Of a stretch of DNA of 64,000 nt, positions 28,566 through 36,425 are shown one piece after another; positions within the stretch are counted from its first letter, which is position 1; each line of letters begins with the position of its first letter. The stretch comes from Ardenticatenales bacterium (lineage in GTDB: Bacteria; Chloroflexota; Anaerolineae; Epilineales; Epilineaceae). The notes under the pieces are model-generated. The model worked only from the letters and a program-made list of their open reading frames with translations. It searched no databases and was not told where the DNA came from. The stretch is from NCBI GenBank assembly GCA_020853525.1, contig JADYYS010000036.1:1-64000 (forward strand). Direction: 5' to 3'. Both the position numbers and the translations under genes were made by a program.

Positions 28566-28644
28566 CCGGTTCACCGCCACTGGACACGCTCGGGGTTGCC
28601 ACCAGAGCGCGGAACCCGGAGATTCTGCAGAGGTGGTGTGCTTA
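28566..28644. repeat. 79-bp inverted-repeat element, copy B (degenerate)
   Basis: This has the same length and core (CACTGGACACG) as copies A and C, with arms matching at about 10 of 17 positions. Its right end coincides exactly with the TAA stop codon (28642-28644, minus strand) of the cohesin-domain protein gene. It lies 64 nt after the clpC stop. Confidence 0.65.
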
Positions 28645-29793
28645 GCGCCGCTCGCGGATCTCGTCGACGACCTCGTGCTCGATGTCCACCCCCCCCCGCC
28701 GCCGCCCCCGCAAGCCGCGCGCGATCCGCGGGCCGGCAGGCTCCGGCGCGCGGCCGAGGAAGTAGCCGAGGGTGGTGACCACCGCGGCGCCGGCGACGAC
28801 GGCGAGCCAGGCGAAGAGCGGCGTGCGGTCGCTGCCACCCAGCCCGCCGAGTGCCGCCGTGAGGCGGTTCACCACGTCGCGCGCCATTCCCCCGACGTCG
28901 CCGCCGCTGCCGCTGCCGCCGCCGATCTCCGAGGCAGGCGCGGACGCGGCGACAAGGCGATCGGATTGGGCGATGACCCCAGCCGCCGTCGCTTCGAGCG
29001 GTCCGTCGTTGACGATCACGTTGACCGGGGCGTCGAGCACGACGTCGTGCGCCACCCCATCGGCCGTGGTCACGGACGACGCGCCCGCGTTCAGCGTCAG
29101 CTCGGCGCTGCCGGCGGTCAGGGCCGCGAACGTGACGGTGGCGATATTGGGCGAACCGGTGGACAGCTGCGATGGGTCGGCGGCGGTCAGCACCAGCGAG
29201 AGGCGCAGACGGCCCGGCTCGAGGCGATGCTTGAAGTCCGCTTGCGCGCCGCTCATGGACAGCAACGGGTCCATGGTGATCGCGGTCACGGCGACGCGGT
29301 CGGCGTCGAAATGGAGGTCGAGCGTGACGCGCTGCACCGGCGCATCCGGCGACTGCAGCGCGACCGACACGGCTCGACCGCCCTCGGCTGCCAGCATGAG
29401 CATCGTCGGCGAGAGCGCGACGCGAACGGCGGCCGCGTCGCCGGCCGAGGCATCGTCCGCTGCGGCATCCTCGGCGGCGCCGGCCTGCCCCGTGATCGGG
29501 GCTCCACCGCTGGTTGACGGGTCGGTCGTCGGCACTCCGAACGGCATGCCGCCGAACGAGGGCGTCGGCACGCCGTACGGTGCCCCGCCGGCGCCGAGTC
29601 CGTTCGACGCCCCATCGCCGGACGGCGGCGGGTAGCTGCTGCCGGGCAGGTTCAACGGCGTCTGCGCCACCGCCGTCGCGCGCGTGCCGACGGCGACGAG
29701 CACGGCGAGGCACGCCGCGGCGAGCGGGAACGGCCGCCCGGCAGCCCGCCGCGCGTCGGGCGCAAGCGCCGGCCTAACGGGATCGGAGCGCAT
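28642..29793 (-). CDS. Membrane-anchored cohesin-domain protein
   Basis: 383 residues. A signal peptide (about 22-45) is followed by a Gly/Pro-rich and Ala/Asp-rich region (about 46-125), a cohesin-type beta domain (about 125-260; VTLDLHFDADRVAVTAI, NIATVTFAALTAGSAELTL) and near residue 330 one membrane segment (LFAWLAVVAGAAVVTTLGYFLG), then a basic tail (RGLRGRRRGG). Cohesins normally bind dockerins, yet I see no dockerin here, so its partner is unknown. The ATG overlaps the end of the second cohesin gene by 20 nt, so translational coupling is probable. The stop codon is formed by the end of a 79-bp repeat. Confidence 0.8.
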   Translation of the reverse strand: MRSDPVRPALAPDARRAAGRPFPLAAACLAVLVAVGTRATAVAQTPLNLPGSSYPPPSGDGASNGLGAGGAPYGVPTPSFGGMPFGVPTTDPSTSGGAPITGQAGAAEDAAADDASAGDAAAVRVALSPTMLMLAAEGGRAVSVALQSPDAPVQRVTLDLHFDADRVAVTAITMDPLLSMSGAQADFKHRLEPGRLRLSLVLTAADPSQLSTGSPNIATVTFAALTAGSAELTLNAGASSVTTADGVAHDVVLDAPVNVIVNDGPLEATAAGVIAQSDRLVAASAPASEIGGGSGSGGDVGGMARDVVNRLTAALGGLGGSDRTPLFAWLAVVAGAAVVTTLGYFLGRAPEPAGPRIARGLRGRRRGGVDIEHEVVDEIRERR

Positions 29794-30376
29794 ACGGCAG
29801 GTAGATGTGCGGCTGGGGCACCGGCGTCGGCTCGATGATCGCGAACTCGGCTGCCTCGAGATCGGCTGCGATCGGCTCGTTGGCGGTGTTCGTCAGGAGG
29901 AGTTGCCGGAGTACGATGACCGCCTGACCGGGTGCGCGCGTCCGGAAGCGGAGCGTGGCCAGATCGCCGCTGCCGCCGACGCCGGGGACGGATGCGCCCG
30001 GCGGCTGCGGCAGCGTGTACACCAGGAAGTCGATCGAGTGGTCCGTCACGCGCGCGGGGATCGTCTCGATCTGGCGCCCCGTGGTGCCGAGCCAGTCCGT
30101 CGGCTCGACAGCCTCGAGCTCGACGAGCGTATCGTCCCAGTCGATGCCGGCCTGGTAGCCGGCCAGGTCGGTCACCCCGCTCACCCCGAGCGTCAGCGTG
30201 ACCAAGCCGCCCGGGGCGATGCTCTGCACCGAAGGGGTCAGCCGTGCCGTCGCAACCTGCGCCATCGCCACCGGCACGAGGCGCAGCACGAGGGCGAGCG
30301 CCACGCCAACGACGCCGAGGCACGCGGCGTGCGCGGCCCGGATCGAAGCGCGAGAGGCGGGGGTCTGTGGCTCCAT
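29774..30376 (-). CDS. Secreted cohesin-domain protein
   Basis: 200 residues. A signal peptide (about 1-40) leads to one cohesin-type domain (about 42-180; VTLTLGVSGVTDLAGYQAGIDWDDTLVELEAV, then LATLRFRTRAPGQAVIVL). It ends with HIYLPYALRSR, the Leu-Pro motif shared with other exported proteins here, and has no membrane anchor. It precedes and overlaps the anchored cohesin gene, so the two products may act together, for example as a soluble and an anchored partner; that is inference. The ATG at 30376 lacks a clear ribosome-binding site. Confidence 0.8.
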   Translation of the reverse strand: MEPQTPASRASIRAAHAACLGVVGVALALVLRLVPVAMAQVATARLTPSVQSIAPGGLVTLTLGVSGVTDLAGYQAGIDWDDTLVELEAVEPTDWLGTTGRQIETIPARVTDHSIDFLVYTLPQPPGASVPGVGGSGDLATLRFRTRAPGQAVIVLRQLLLTNTANEPIAADLEAAEFAIIEPTPVPQPHIYLPYALRSR

Positions 30377-30517
30377 CGGCGCCGGCGATTGTAGTGGGGC
30401 GGCGGAGACAGGGGCAAGCGCCGATCGGGTTGCGCGCCGGCGCGCCGCTTCTTCGTCGCCCCTCAGTGCGCTATGCTCCGGCGCGCTGCGCGACACCCAC
30501 AGCCGGAGAATCGCCCG

Positions 30518-31297
30518 ATGCGGATCCTCTTCACCCTGATCACCACCACGGCCATCGCGGCGCTCGCGACGGCGACGGCGGCCTGCAAGTCCGGCGGCGC
30601 GAACGGCGACGGTGCGCATGACATCGCCGTCCCGGTCGGCGACCGGGCGACGGCGGGGGTGCCCACGGACGGGATCGACGGCACCCACGGCATCGTCGAC
30701 GACGGCGGATCCCCTTCCGCCGCGCAGCCGGAGGCGGCGGCCGCGGTAAACGACTTCGCGGCGGCCGAGGGCATCGAGCCGGGGTCGGTGACGGTGGTGG
30801 CGGTCACGCCGGTCACGTGGCCCGACAGTGCGCTCGGCTGTCCGTCGCCCGGCGAGATGTACACGCAAGCGCTCGTGCCCGGCTACGAGATCCGGCTCAG
30901 CGCCGGAAACCGAACGGCGGTCTACCACACGAACCGCGGCAAGAGCGGCGCGATCGCCATCCGCCGCTGCGGCGCCGCGACGATCGCATCGAGCGACGAC
31001 CCCAATGTGCTCGCTCGGATCCGCGCCGACCTCGCCGACCGGATTCCGCCGGGCACCCCCGTGGTCCTCGAGCGCAGCGGGCCGGTGGCGGCGACGAGCC
31101 TCGTCTGCCCGGGCACGCCGGATGCGCCGGCGGATCCGCGCGCCTCGACCGTGCAGCTGGCCGTGTCGGAAGCGGTGTTCCGCGTCGGGTCGGATCGACA
31201 CGGCTACCGGGTGTGGAACGGGCAGTTCATCTACTGCGGGATCGCGCCGCCCGTCGAGCCCGTCGGCATCGGGACGCCGACGGTGGCGACGTCGTAG
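30518..31297 (+). CDS. Lipoprotein with a Chloroflexota-type conserved domain
   Basis: 259 residues; the ATG has GGAG 9 nt upstream. The signal peptide ends at a Cys at about residue 23 (TATAAC), so lipidation is likely although the lipobox is not strict. A Gly/Ala/Asp linker precedes a domain (about 75-140) with a WPDSALGCPSPGEMYTQ signature and a conserved YEIRLSAGNRTAVYHTN segment. I know similar sequences only as uncharacterised lipoprotein domains, so no function is given. The remaining C-terminal part has three Cys. The gene diverges from the cohesin pair. Confidence 0.7.
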   Translation: MRILFTLITTTAIAALATATAACKSGGANGDGAHDIAVPVGDRATAGVPTDGIDGTHGIVDDGGSPSAAQPEAAAAVNDFAAAEGIEPGSVTVVAVTPVTWPDSALGCPSPGEMYTQALVPGYEIRLSAGNRTAVYHTNRGKSGAIAIRRCGAATIASSDDPNVLARIRADLADRIPPGTPVVLERSGPVAATSLVCPGTPDAPADPRASTVQLAVSEAVFRVGSDRHGYRVWNGQFIYCGIAPPVEPVGIGTPTVATS

Positions 31298-31336
31298 GCC
31301 GGCCGGAGCTTCCCCCGGTCGGCGGCAGCGGCCCGT

Positions 31337-31987
31337 TCAACCGTCGAGATCGATCAGGCCGCGCCGGATCGCGACGCGCACGAGGTCGACGAGGTTGTGG
31401 ACGTCGAGCTTGGCCATGAGCTGCGTGCGGTGGCGCTCGACGGTCTTGATGCTGATCGAGAGCGCGTCCGCGATCGCGCGGTTGGTGTGCCCGTGTCCGA
31501 TCAGGCGCAGCACTTCCTGCTCCCGCGGCGTGAGCGACGCCGGGACGGCGTCCGCCGCCGCGCCGGCGGACGGGTACGGCGCGGTCAGGAGCGCGGCCGA
31601 GACCGCCGGGCTGAGGTAGGTCCCGCCCCGGCGGGCGGCGCGGATCGCCAGGAGCAGCTCGTCCGTGACGGAGTCCTTCAGCACGTAGCCGCGCGCCCCG
31701 TTGGCCAGCGCACGGCGGGCCAGCGCTTCCTCGGCGTGCATCGTCAGGACGACGACGGCGGTCGGGATGCCCAGCGCCGTGACCTGGGCCGCGGCCTCGA
31801 GACCCGACAGCCCGGGCATGCTGATGTCCGTCACCAGGACGTCGGGCGACAGCTCCTTGACCATGGCCAGCGCCGACGCCCCGTCACCGGCCTCGCCGAC
31901 GACCTCGATGTCGTCCGACTTGTCGAGCAGCGCGTGGATGCCTTCGCGCACCAGCCGATGGTCGTCGGCGATCACCACTCGGATCAT
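31337..31987 (-). CDS. NarL/FixJ-family response regulator
   Basis: 216 residues. The receiver domain (1-120) has acidic pocket DD at 9-10, the phosphoacceptor Asp in LVTDISMPG (about 54), the Thr of VVLTMHA (about 82) and Lys in YVLKDSV. The C-terminal half is a LuxR helix-turn-helix (LTPREQEVLRLIGHGHTNRAIADAL, about 150-175). It overlaps the sensor kinase stop (ATGA), so the two form one expression unit. The target genes are not in evidence. Confidence 0.92.
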   Translation of the reverse strand: MIRVVIADDHRLVREGIHALLDKSDDIEVVGEAGDGASALAMVKELSPDVLVTDISMPGLSGLEAAAQVTALGIPTAVVVLTMHAEEALARRALANGARGYVLKDSVTDELLLAIRAARRGGTYLSPAVSAALLTAPYPSAGAAADAVPASLTPREQEVLRLIGHGHTNRAIADALSISIKTVERHRTQLMAKLDVHNLVDLVRVAIRRGLIDLDG

Positions 31988-33138
31988 CCGCTCACCTCTT
32001 CCATCGGCGCGATCGGCGGGCTGCAGGGCAGCGTTGCCACCAGCCGTGCGCCGGCGGCGACGCTGCGGTCGATCGTCAGGTCGCCGCCGAGCAGCTCGAG
32101 CCGCTCGCGCATCCCGACCAGCCCAAGCCCGTCGCCGCTGCGTGCGCCGCTCGCGTCGGGCGCAAAGCCGACGCCGTCGTCCGCTACGGACACTCGGACG
32201 CGGTCGTGCGAATGGCCGAACGTCACCGTGACGTCGGCAGCCTGGGCGTGGCGCGCGACGTTGGTGAGCGCTTCCTGGACGAAGCGGTAGAGGCTGATGC
32301 CGGCCGCGTCCTGCAACGGCACGCGGTCGGCGTCCGGCGCGGCGCGGAACTCGATCCGCAGGCCCGTCCGCTGGGCGAACGTCCGGCAGTGGTCTTCGAT
32401 CGTGGCCACGACGCCGAGCGCGTCCATGGCCGGCGGCCGGAGCCCGTGGGCCAGCGCACGGAGTGACTCACGCGTGGCGTCGACGAGGCCGATCACGTCG
32501 TCGATCTCCCGCGCCACGCGCGTCAGGCGCGCCGGCAGGTCGTCCCGGATCAGCTGCAGGCTGATCTTGAGCGCGGTGAGCGCCTGCCCGGCCTCGTCGT
32601 GCAGCTCCCGGCTGACCCGATGCCGCTCCTCTTCCTGGGCCATCACGACCTGACGGGCCAACGTCTGGATGGCCGCCTCGGCCCGGCGGCGAGCGGTGAC
32701 GTCGTGGGCGTAGACGCGCACGACCATTCGCTCGCCTTCCTGGGTGCGGGTGATCTGCTGTTCGAAGATCGCCGTGCCCGTGTCGACCTCGCGCCAGACC
32801 TTGTCCGTGGCGCCGCGCTCGAGCTGCGCGATGACGTCATCGATACCGACGAGGAACGGGTGCCGCTTGCCGCGCTCGCCAAGCTCGGGCAACAGTGCGC
32901 TCGCCACCGGGTTGCAGTACGTCACGCGGCCGTCGCGATCCGTTTCGATGACCAGGTTGGGGTTCTGCTCCGGGAACGTCGCCAGACGCTCGAGCTTCGC
33001 GCGCTCGTAAGCGTGCGTTGCCACGGCCTCCTCGAGCGCCGCGAGCCGCTCGAGGAGCGCGCCGACGTCGACGTCGGCGCCCCTGTCGGTCCCGATCGTC
33101 GCCGCCATCACCCTCTGTTCTGCGTTCATCCGGTGCAT
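31984..33138 (-). CDS. Sensor histidine kinase, PAS + HisKA_3 type
   Basis: 384 residues without membrane segments, so it is cytoplasmic. A PAS domain (about 45-150; NPNLVIETDRDGRVTYCNPVA) is followed by a HisKA_3 dimerisation domain whose phospho-His sits in ERHRVSRELHDEAGQAL (about 178) and a HATPase_c domain with N box (FVQEALTNVARHA), G1 (VADDGVGFAP) and G2 (GDGLGLVGMRERL). It partners the overlapping NarL regulator. The start at 33138 overlaps the stop of the upstream membrane-protein gene (TAATG); an ATG at 33129 is an alternative. The PAS ligand is unknown. Confidence 0.9.
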   Translation of the reverse strand: MHRMNAEQRVMAATIGTDRGADVDVGALLERLAALEEAVATHAYERAKLERLATFPEQNPNLVIETDRDGRVTYCNPVASALLPELGERGKRHPFLVGIDDVIAQLERGATDKVWREVDTGTAIFEQQITRTQEGERMVVRVYAHDVTARRRAEAAIQTLARQVVMAQEEERHRVSRELHDEAGQALTALKISLQLIRDDLPARLTRVAREIDDVIGLVDATRESLRALAHGLRPPAMDALGVVATIEDHCRTFAQRTGLRIEFRAAPDADRVPLQDAAGISLYRFVQEALTNVARHAQAADVTVTFGHSHDRVRVSVADDGVGFAPDASGARSGDGLGLVGMRERLELLGGDLTIDRSVAAGARLVATLPCSPPIAPMEEVSG

Positions 33139-34301
33139 TATGGAGCATCGCTGCCCGGGGGCCGATACCCGGCGGCCGAATCGGGTCCGAGCGGCACGAA
33201 GCCCTCGCCGAGCACCTGGGCCACCGGCATGACGATGACGAACGCTTTCGGGTCGGCCGCCTCGACGCACGTGCGCAACTGCGCGACCTCGGTCACGGTC
33301 AGCGCGCACAGGAGCACGGAGCGGTCGGCGCCCGAGTACATGCCGGTGGCAGCCATGCCCGTCACGCCGCGGTGCATCTCGGTCATGATCCGCTGGCTGA
33401 CCTCGTTCGGCCGGTCGGTGATGATCAACGTCGTCAGTTCGGCGCGGCGGCGGCTGGGGCGGTACCACGCGCCGCGGTCGCTCATCGGGCCGGTCAGCTT
33501 GGACGATCCGGCGCCCTGGCCGCCCTTGCGCGCCGCGGTGCGCGCCCGGCCGAGCAACTGGCGCTCGACGAACCGCGGCAGCACCTCGCCGGCCGAGTCC
33601 TGCAGTTGCACGGTCCACAACCCGACCGCTCCGACGACGACGTAGAACGCCACGCCGAGGGCAATCACGAACTCGCCCGCCAGCGGTCCGAGGCGGGCGT
33701 TCCCGACGAACATGCGCCACGTCGTCGCCGGCTCGGGATGGAGCGAGACGCTCACAGCCCAGGCCATCGCCAGAAGGACGTAGATGAGCATGTAGTTGCG
33801 CCGAAAGCGCCGGCCGATGGCCTCCCAGTTCGAGATCGGGAACGACGGGTGGAGGAGGTTCTCCGCCAGGCTCTCGGCCCAGTCGGGGGCGGGCCGGAAG
33901 GGTGGGACGAGCATCGCCGCGAAGAAATCCGTCTCGAGCAGCCGAACGCGGTACGCCCACATCTCGTAGTACCGGTAGCGGCGGGCTTCGATGAGCAGAA
34001 AGATCGTGATGAGCACGGTGTTCAGGATGATCACGCCGTGGTCCTGGGGGCCGCGCGAGCTGAACGCGAACGAGATCGCCGCCCCGGTGGCGATCACGGC
34101 CCAGTTCGTCGTCGTGTCGAGACGCGTCCGCCACGTGTTCGAGCGCTGCACCTCGGCGCGGAAGAAGTGGACCATGGCCGTGTTGAACTCGGCCGAGCGC
34201 ATCTCGTAGCCGCGGTACGTCCAGACGGCGTTCTCGGAGGTCCGGCGGGCCGCTGCCTCCGCTGTGTCCGGCGTCGGATCGGATGGTTCGTCTGTCGCCA
34301 T
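33138..34301 (-). CDS. DUF2270/DUF2179-like membrane protein
   Basis: 387 residues. The N-terminal two thirds (about 15-250) has four hydrophobic segments (for example NWAVIATGAAISFAF, NYMLIYVLLAMAWAVSV, GEFVIALGVAFYVVVGAVGL) and resembles DUF2270, a family of uncharacterised membrane proteins. The C-terminal part (about 290-370; LTTLIITDRPNEVSQRIMTEM) resembles the cytoplasmic DUF2179 domain of YitT-type proteins. It is the first gene of an operon with the sensor kinase and response regulator, suggesting that it delivers or senses the signal; that is inference. The gene begins at an ATG (34301) about 14 nt after a G-rich ribosome-binding region. Confidence 0.75.
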   Translation of the reverse strand: MATDEPSDPTPDTAEAAARRTSENAVWTYRGYEMRSAEFNTAMVHFFRAEVQRSNTWRTRLDTTTNWAVIATGAAISFAFSSRGPQDHGVIILNTVLITIFLLIEARRYRYYEMWAYRVRLLETDFFAAMLVPPFRPAPDWAESLAENLLHPSFPISNWEAIGRRFRRNYMLIYVLLAMAWAVSVSLHPEPATTWRMFVGNARLGPLAGEFVIALGVAFYVVVGAVGLWTVQLQDSAGEVLPRFVERQLLGRARTAARKGGQGAGSSKLTGPMSDRGAWYRPSRRRAELTTLIITDRPNEVSQRIMTEMHRGVTGMAATGMYSGADRSVLLCALTVTEVAQLRTCVEAADPKAFVIVMPVAQVLGEGFVPLGPDSAAGYRPPGSDAP

Positions 34302-34522
34302 TTGCTGGTCGTTCCCCCTCACACGCGGCACCGATGGGCGTGGTCGCCGGTCCGCACGCGCGACGGTAGCGTAAGGCGGGCGGTGGGGCAACCCCTCCGA
34401 CGGACATCTGCAGGGCGCCCGCCGCGTCTGCGGAAACGCACAGCTTCCCCCAATCCGCCCCGAGCCGCTACGATGCCTCCATCCACTGCCATCCGCTCGC
34501 CGTCCCAACTGCGAGAACCCCC

Positions 34523-36340
34523 TTGCCCACCCCCGCCGTGCTCGCCGTCGCGATCATCGCCGTCGCCATCGCCGTGCTGCTCACCTCCCGCGCCCGACCG
34601 GACGTCGTCGGTCTGACGGCGGCGCTGGCGCTCGGCGTCGTCGGCGTGCTCACGGCGGACGAGGTGTTCGCCGGGTTCAGCCGATCGTCCGTGGTCACGA
34701 TCATGGCGGTCTTCGTGCTGGCGGACGGACTGCGGCGGGCCGGCGTGACGGATGCGCTGGCGGCGCTGCTCCTCCGGTTCGGCGGCCGCCGCGAACCGCG
34801 CCTCGTGGCGACGCTCATGCTCACGGGCGCCGCGCTGAGCTTGTTCATGAACAACATCGCCGCCGCGAGCGTCGTGCTGCCGATCGTGCCGAGCGCGGCG
34901 CGGCGGACGGGCGTTCGGCCGTCCCGCCTGCTCATGCCGCTGGCCTTCGGCACGACGCTCGGCGGGATGGCGACGCTTCTGACGACGACGAACATCGTCG
35001 TGAGCGGCGCGCTGCGCGACCGCGGGCTCGCCGCGTTCGGGCTGCTGGACTTCGCGCCCGTCGGCGGCGCGCTGGCGTTGTGCGGCATCGCCTACATGAC
35101 GCTCTTCGGGCGCCGCCGGCTGCCGGCCCATGACCTCGGCGGACCCGACGGACCGGACGCGCAGGCGCTGCTGGAACTGTACGGCATCCCGGAGCGGCTC
35201 CTCCGGCTGCGCGTGCCCGACGGAACGTTTCTGCACGGGCGCACGCTGACCGAGAGCACGATCCGCGAGCGCTTCGACGCCCATGTCATCGCCGTCGAGC
35301 GCGACGGCGACGTGACACACGCACCGTCGCCGGACTTCGTCCTGCGCGCAGGCGACGTGCTCGTCGTGCAGGGGCGGCTCGAGGACCTCGTGGCGCGCGA
35401 TGTCGCGCCGTACTTCGAAGTGCTGCCGGTGGGCGGATGGGCCAAGGGCGCGCTGGCCGAAGGCGACGCCGTCGTGCTCGAGGCCGTCCTCGCGCCGCGG
35501 TCGGCGCTGATCGGCCAGACCCTGCGCACCGCCCACTTCCGCGCCAAGTACGGCTTCAACACGCTCTCGATCTGGCGCCGCGGCGCCCCGCTCGCCGCCG
35601 GGCTGGCGGATCAGCCGCTCCGCTTCGGGGACGCGCTGCTGCTGCGCGGACCCGCCGCGAACATCGCCGCGCTGCGCACCGAGCCCGGCCTCATCCTGCT
35701 GGCCGAGCCCGACGTGCTGGCCGCCGAGCCGCCGCTCGTGGCGTGGCGCGGCCGGCTGGCCCTTGGGGTGTTCGTCGGCACGGTCCTCCTCGCCGCCCTC
35801 GACATCCGCCCGGTCTCCGAGGTCATGTTCGCCGGGGCTCTGCTCATGGTCATGCTCGGCATGCTCTCGATGGACCAGGCGTATCAGGCGATCGAGTGGA
35901 AGACCGTGTTCGTGGTGGCGGGGATGCTGCCGCTCGGCATCGCGCTCACCAAGACCGGCGCGGCGACGGCGGCGGCCGATGCCGTCGTCGGCGCACTCGG
36001 TGCGCTCGGGCCGCGAGCGGTGCTCGCCGGCCTCGTCGTCGTCACCGTCCTCCTGGCGCAGGTCATGCACGGCGCTGCGGTGGCGACGATCATGGCCCCG
36101 ATCGCGCTGGATGCCGCCGCGGTCGTGCACGCCGACCCGCGCGCGATGGCCCTCGGCGTCGCCATCGCCACCTCGATGGCGTTCATCACGCCGCTCGGCC
36201 ACCCCGTCAACCTGCTCGTCATGAGCGCCGGCGGCTACCGCGGCCGCGACTTCGCCGTCGTCGGCGCACCGCTGGTGGCGCTGCTCGTGCCGTTGCTGCT
36301 TGTCCTGTTGCCGTGGTGGATGCCGTTAATCCAACCGTGA
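34523..36340 (+). CDS. SLC13/DASS-family transporter with two TrkA-C domains
   Basis: 605 residues from a TTG at 34523. The N- and C-terminal membrane halves (about 1-175 and 410-605; TMs such as VLAVAIIAVAIAVLLTS and LVALLVPLLLVLLPWWM) enclose a cytoplasmic insert of about 230 residues with two RCK_C/TrkA_C-like repeats (LRLRVPDGTFLHGRTLTEST and LEAVLAPRSALIGQTLRTAH). The terminal signature AFITPLGHPVNLLVMSAGGY matches the sodium-coupled anion symporter family. Substrates in the family include sulfate and dicarboxylates; this one cannot be specified. It is transcribed away from the two-component operon. Confidence 0.85.
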   Translation: MPTPAVLAVAIIAVAIAVLLTSRARPDVVGLTAALALGVVGVLTADEVFAGFSRSSVVTIMAVFVLADGLRRAGVTDALAALLLRFGGRREPRLVATLMLTGAALSLFMNNIAAASVVLPIVPSAARRTGVRPSRLLMPLAFGTTLGGMATLLTTTNIVVSGALRDRGLAAFGLLDFAPVGGALALCGIAYMTLFGRRRLPAHDLGGPDGPDAQALLELYGIPERLLRLRVPDGTFLHGRTLTESTIRERFDAHVIAVERDGDVTHAPSPDFVLRAGDVLVVQGRLEDLVARDVAPYFEVLPVGGWAKGALAEGDAVVLEAVLAPRSALIGQTLRTAHFRAKYGFNTLSIWRRGAPLAAGLADQPLRFGDALLLRGPAANIAALRTEPGLILLAEPDVLAAEPPLVAWRGRLALGVFVGTVLLAALDIRPVSEVMFAGALLMVMLGMLSMDQAYQAIEWKTVFVVAGMLPLGIALTKTGAATAAADAVVGALGALGPRAVLAGLVVVTVLLAQVMHGAAVATIMAPIALDAAAVVHADPRAMALGVAIATSMAFITPLGHPVNLLVMSAGGYRGRDFAVVGAPLVALLVPLLLVLLPWWMPLIQP

Positions 36341-36425
36341 ATCAAGTCGACGATCGGGCCGACCCCGAATCGTGTAGAATCGCCCGCCCGCCCACATCCC
36401 ATCGCCGCCCGAAAGGCCACCGCAC

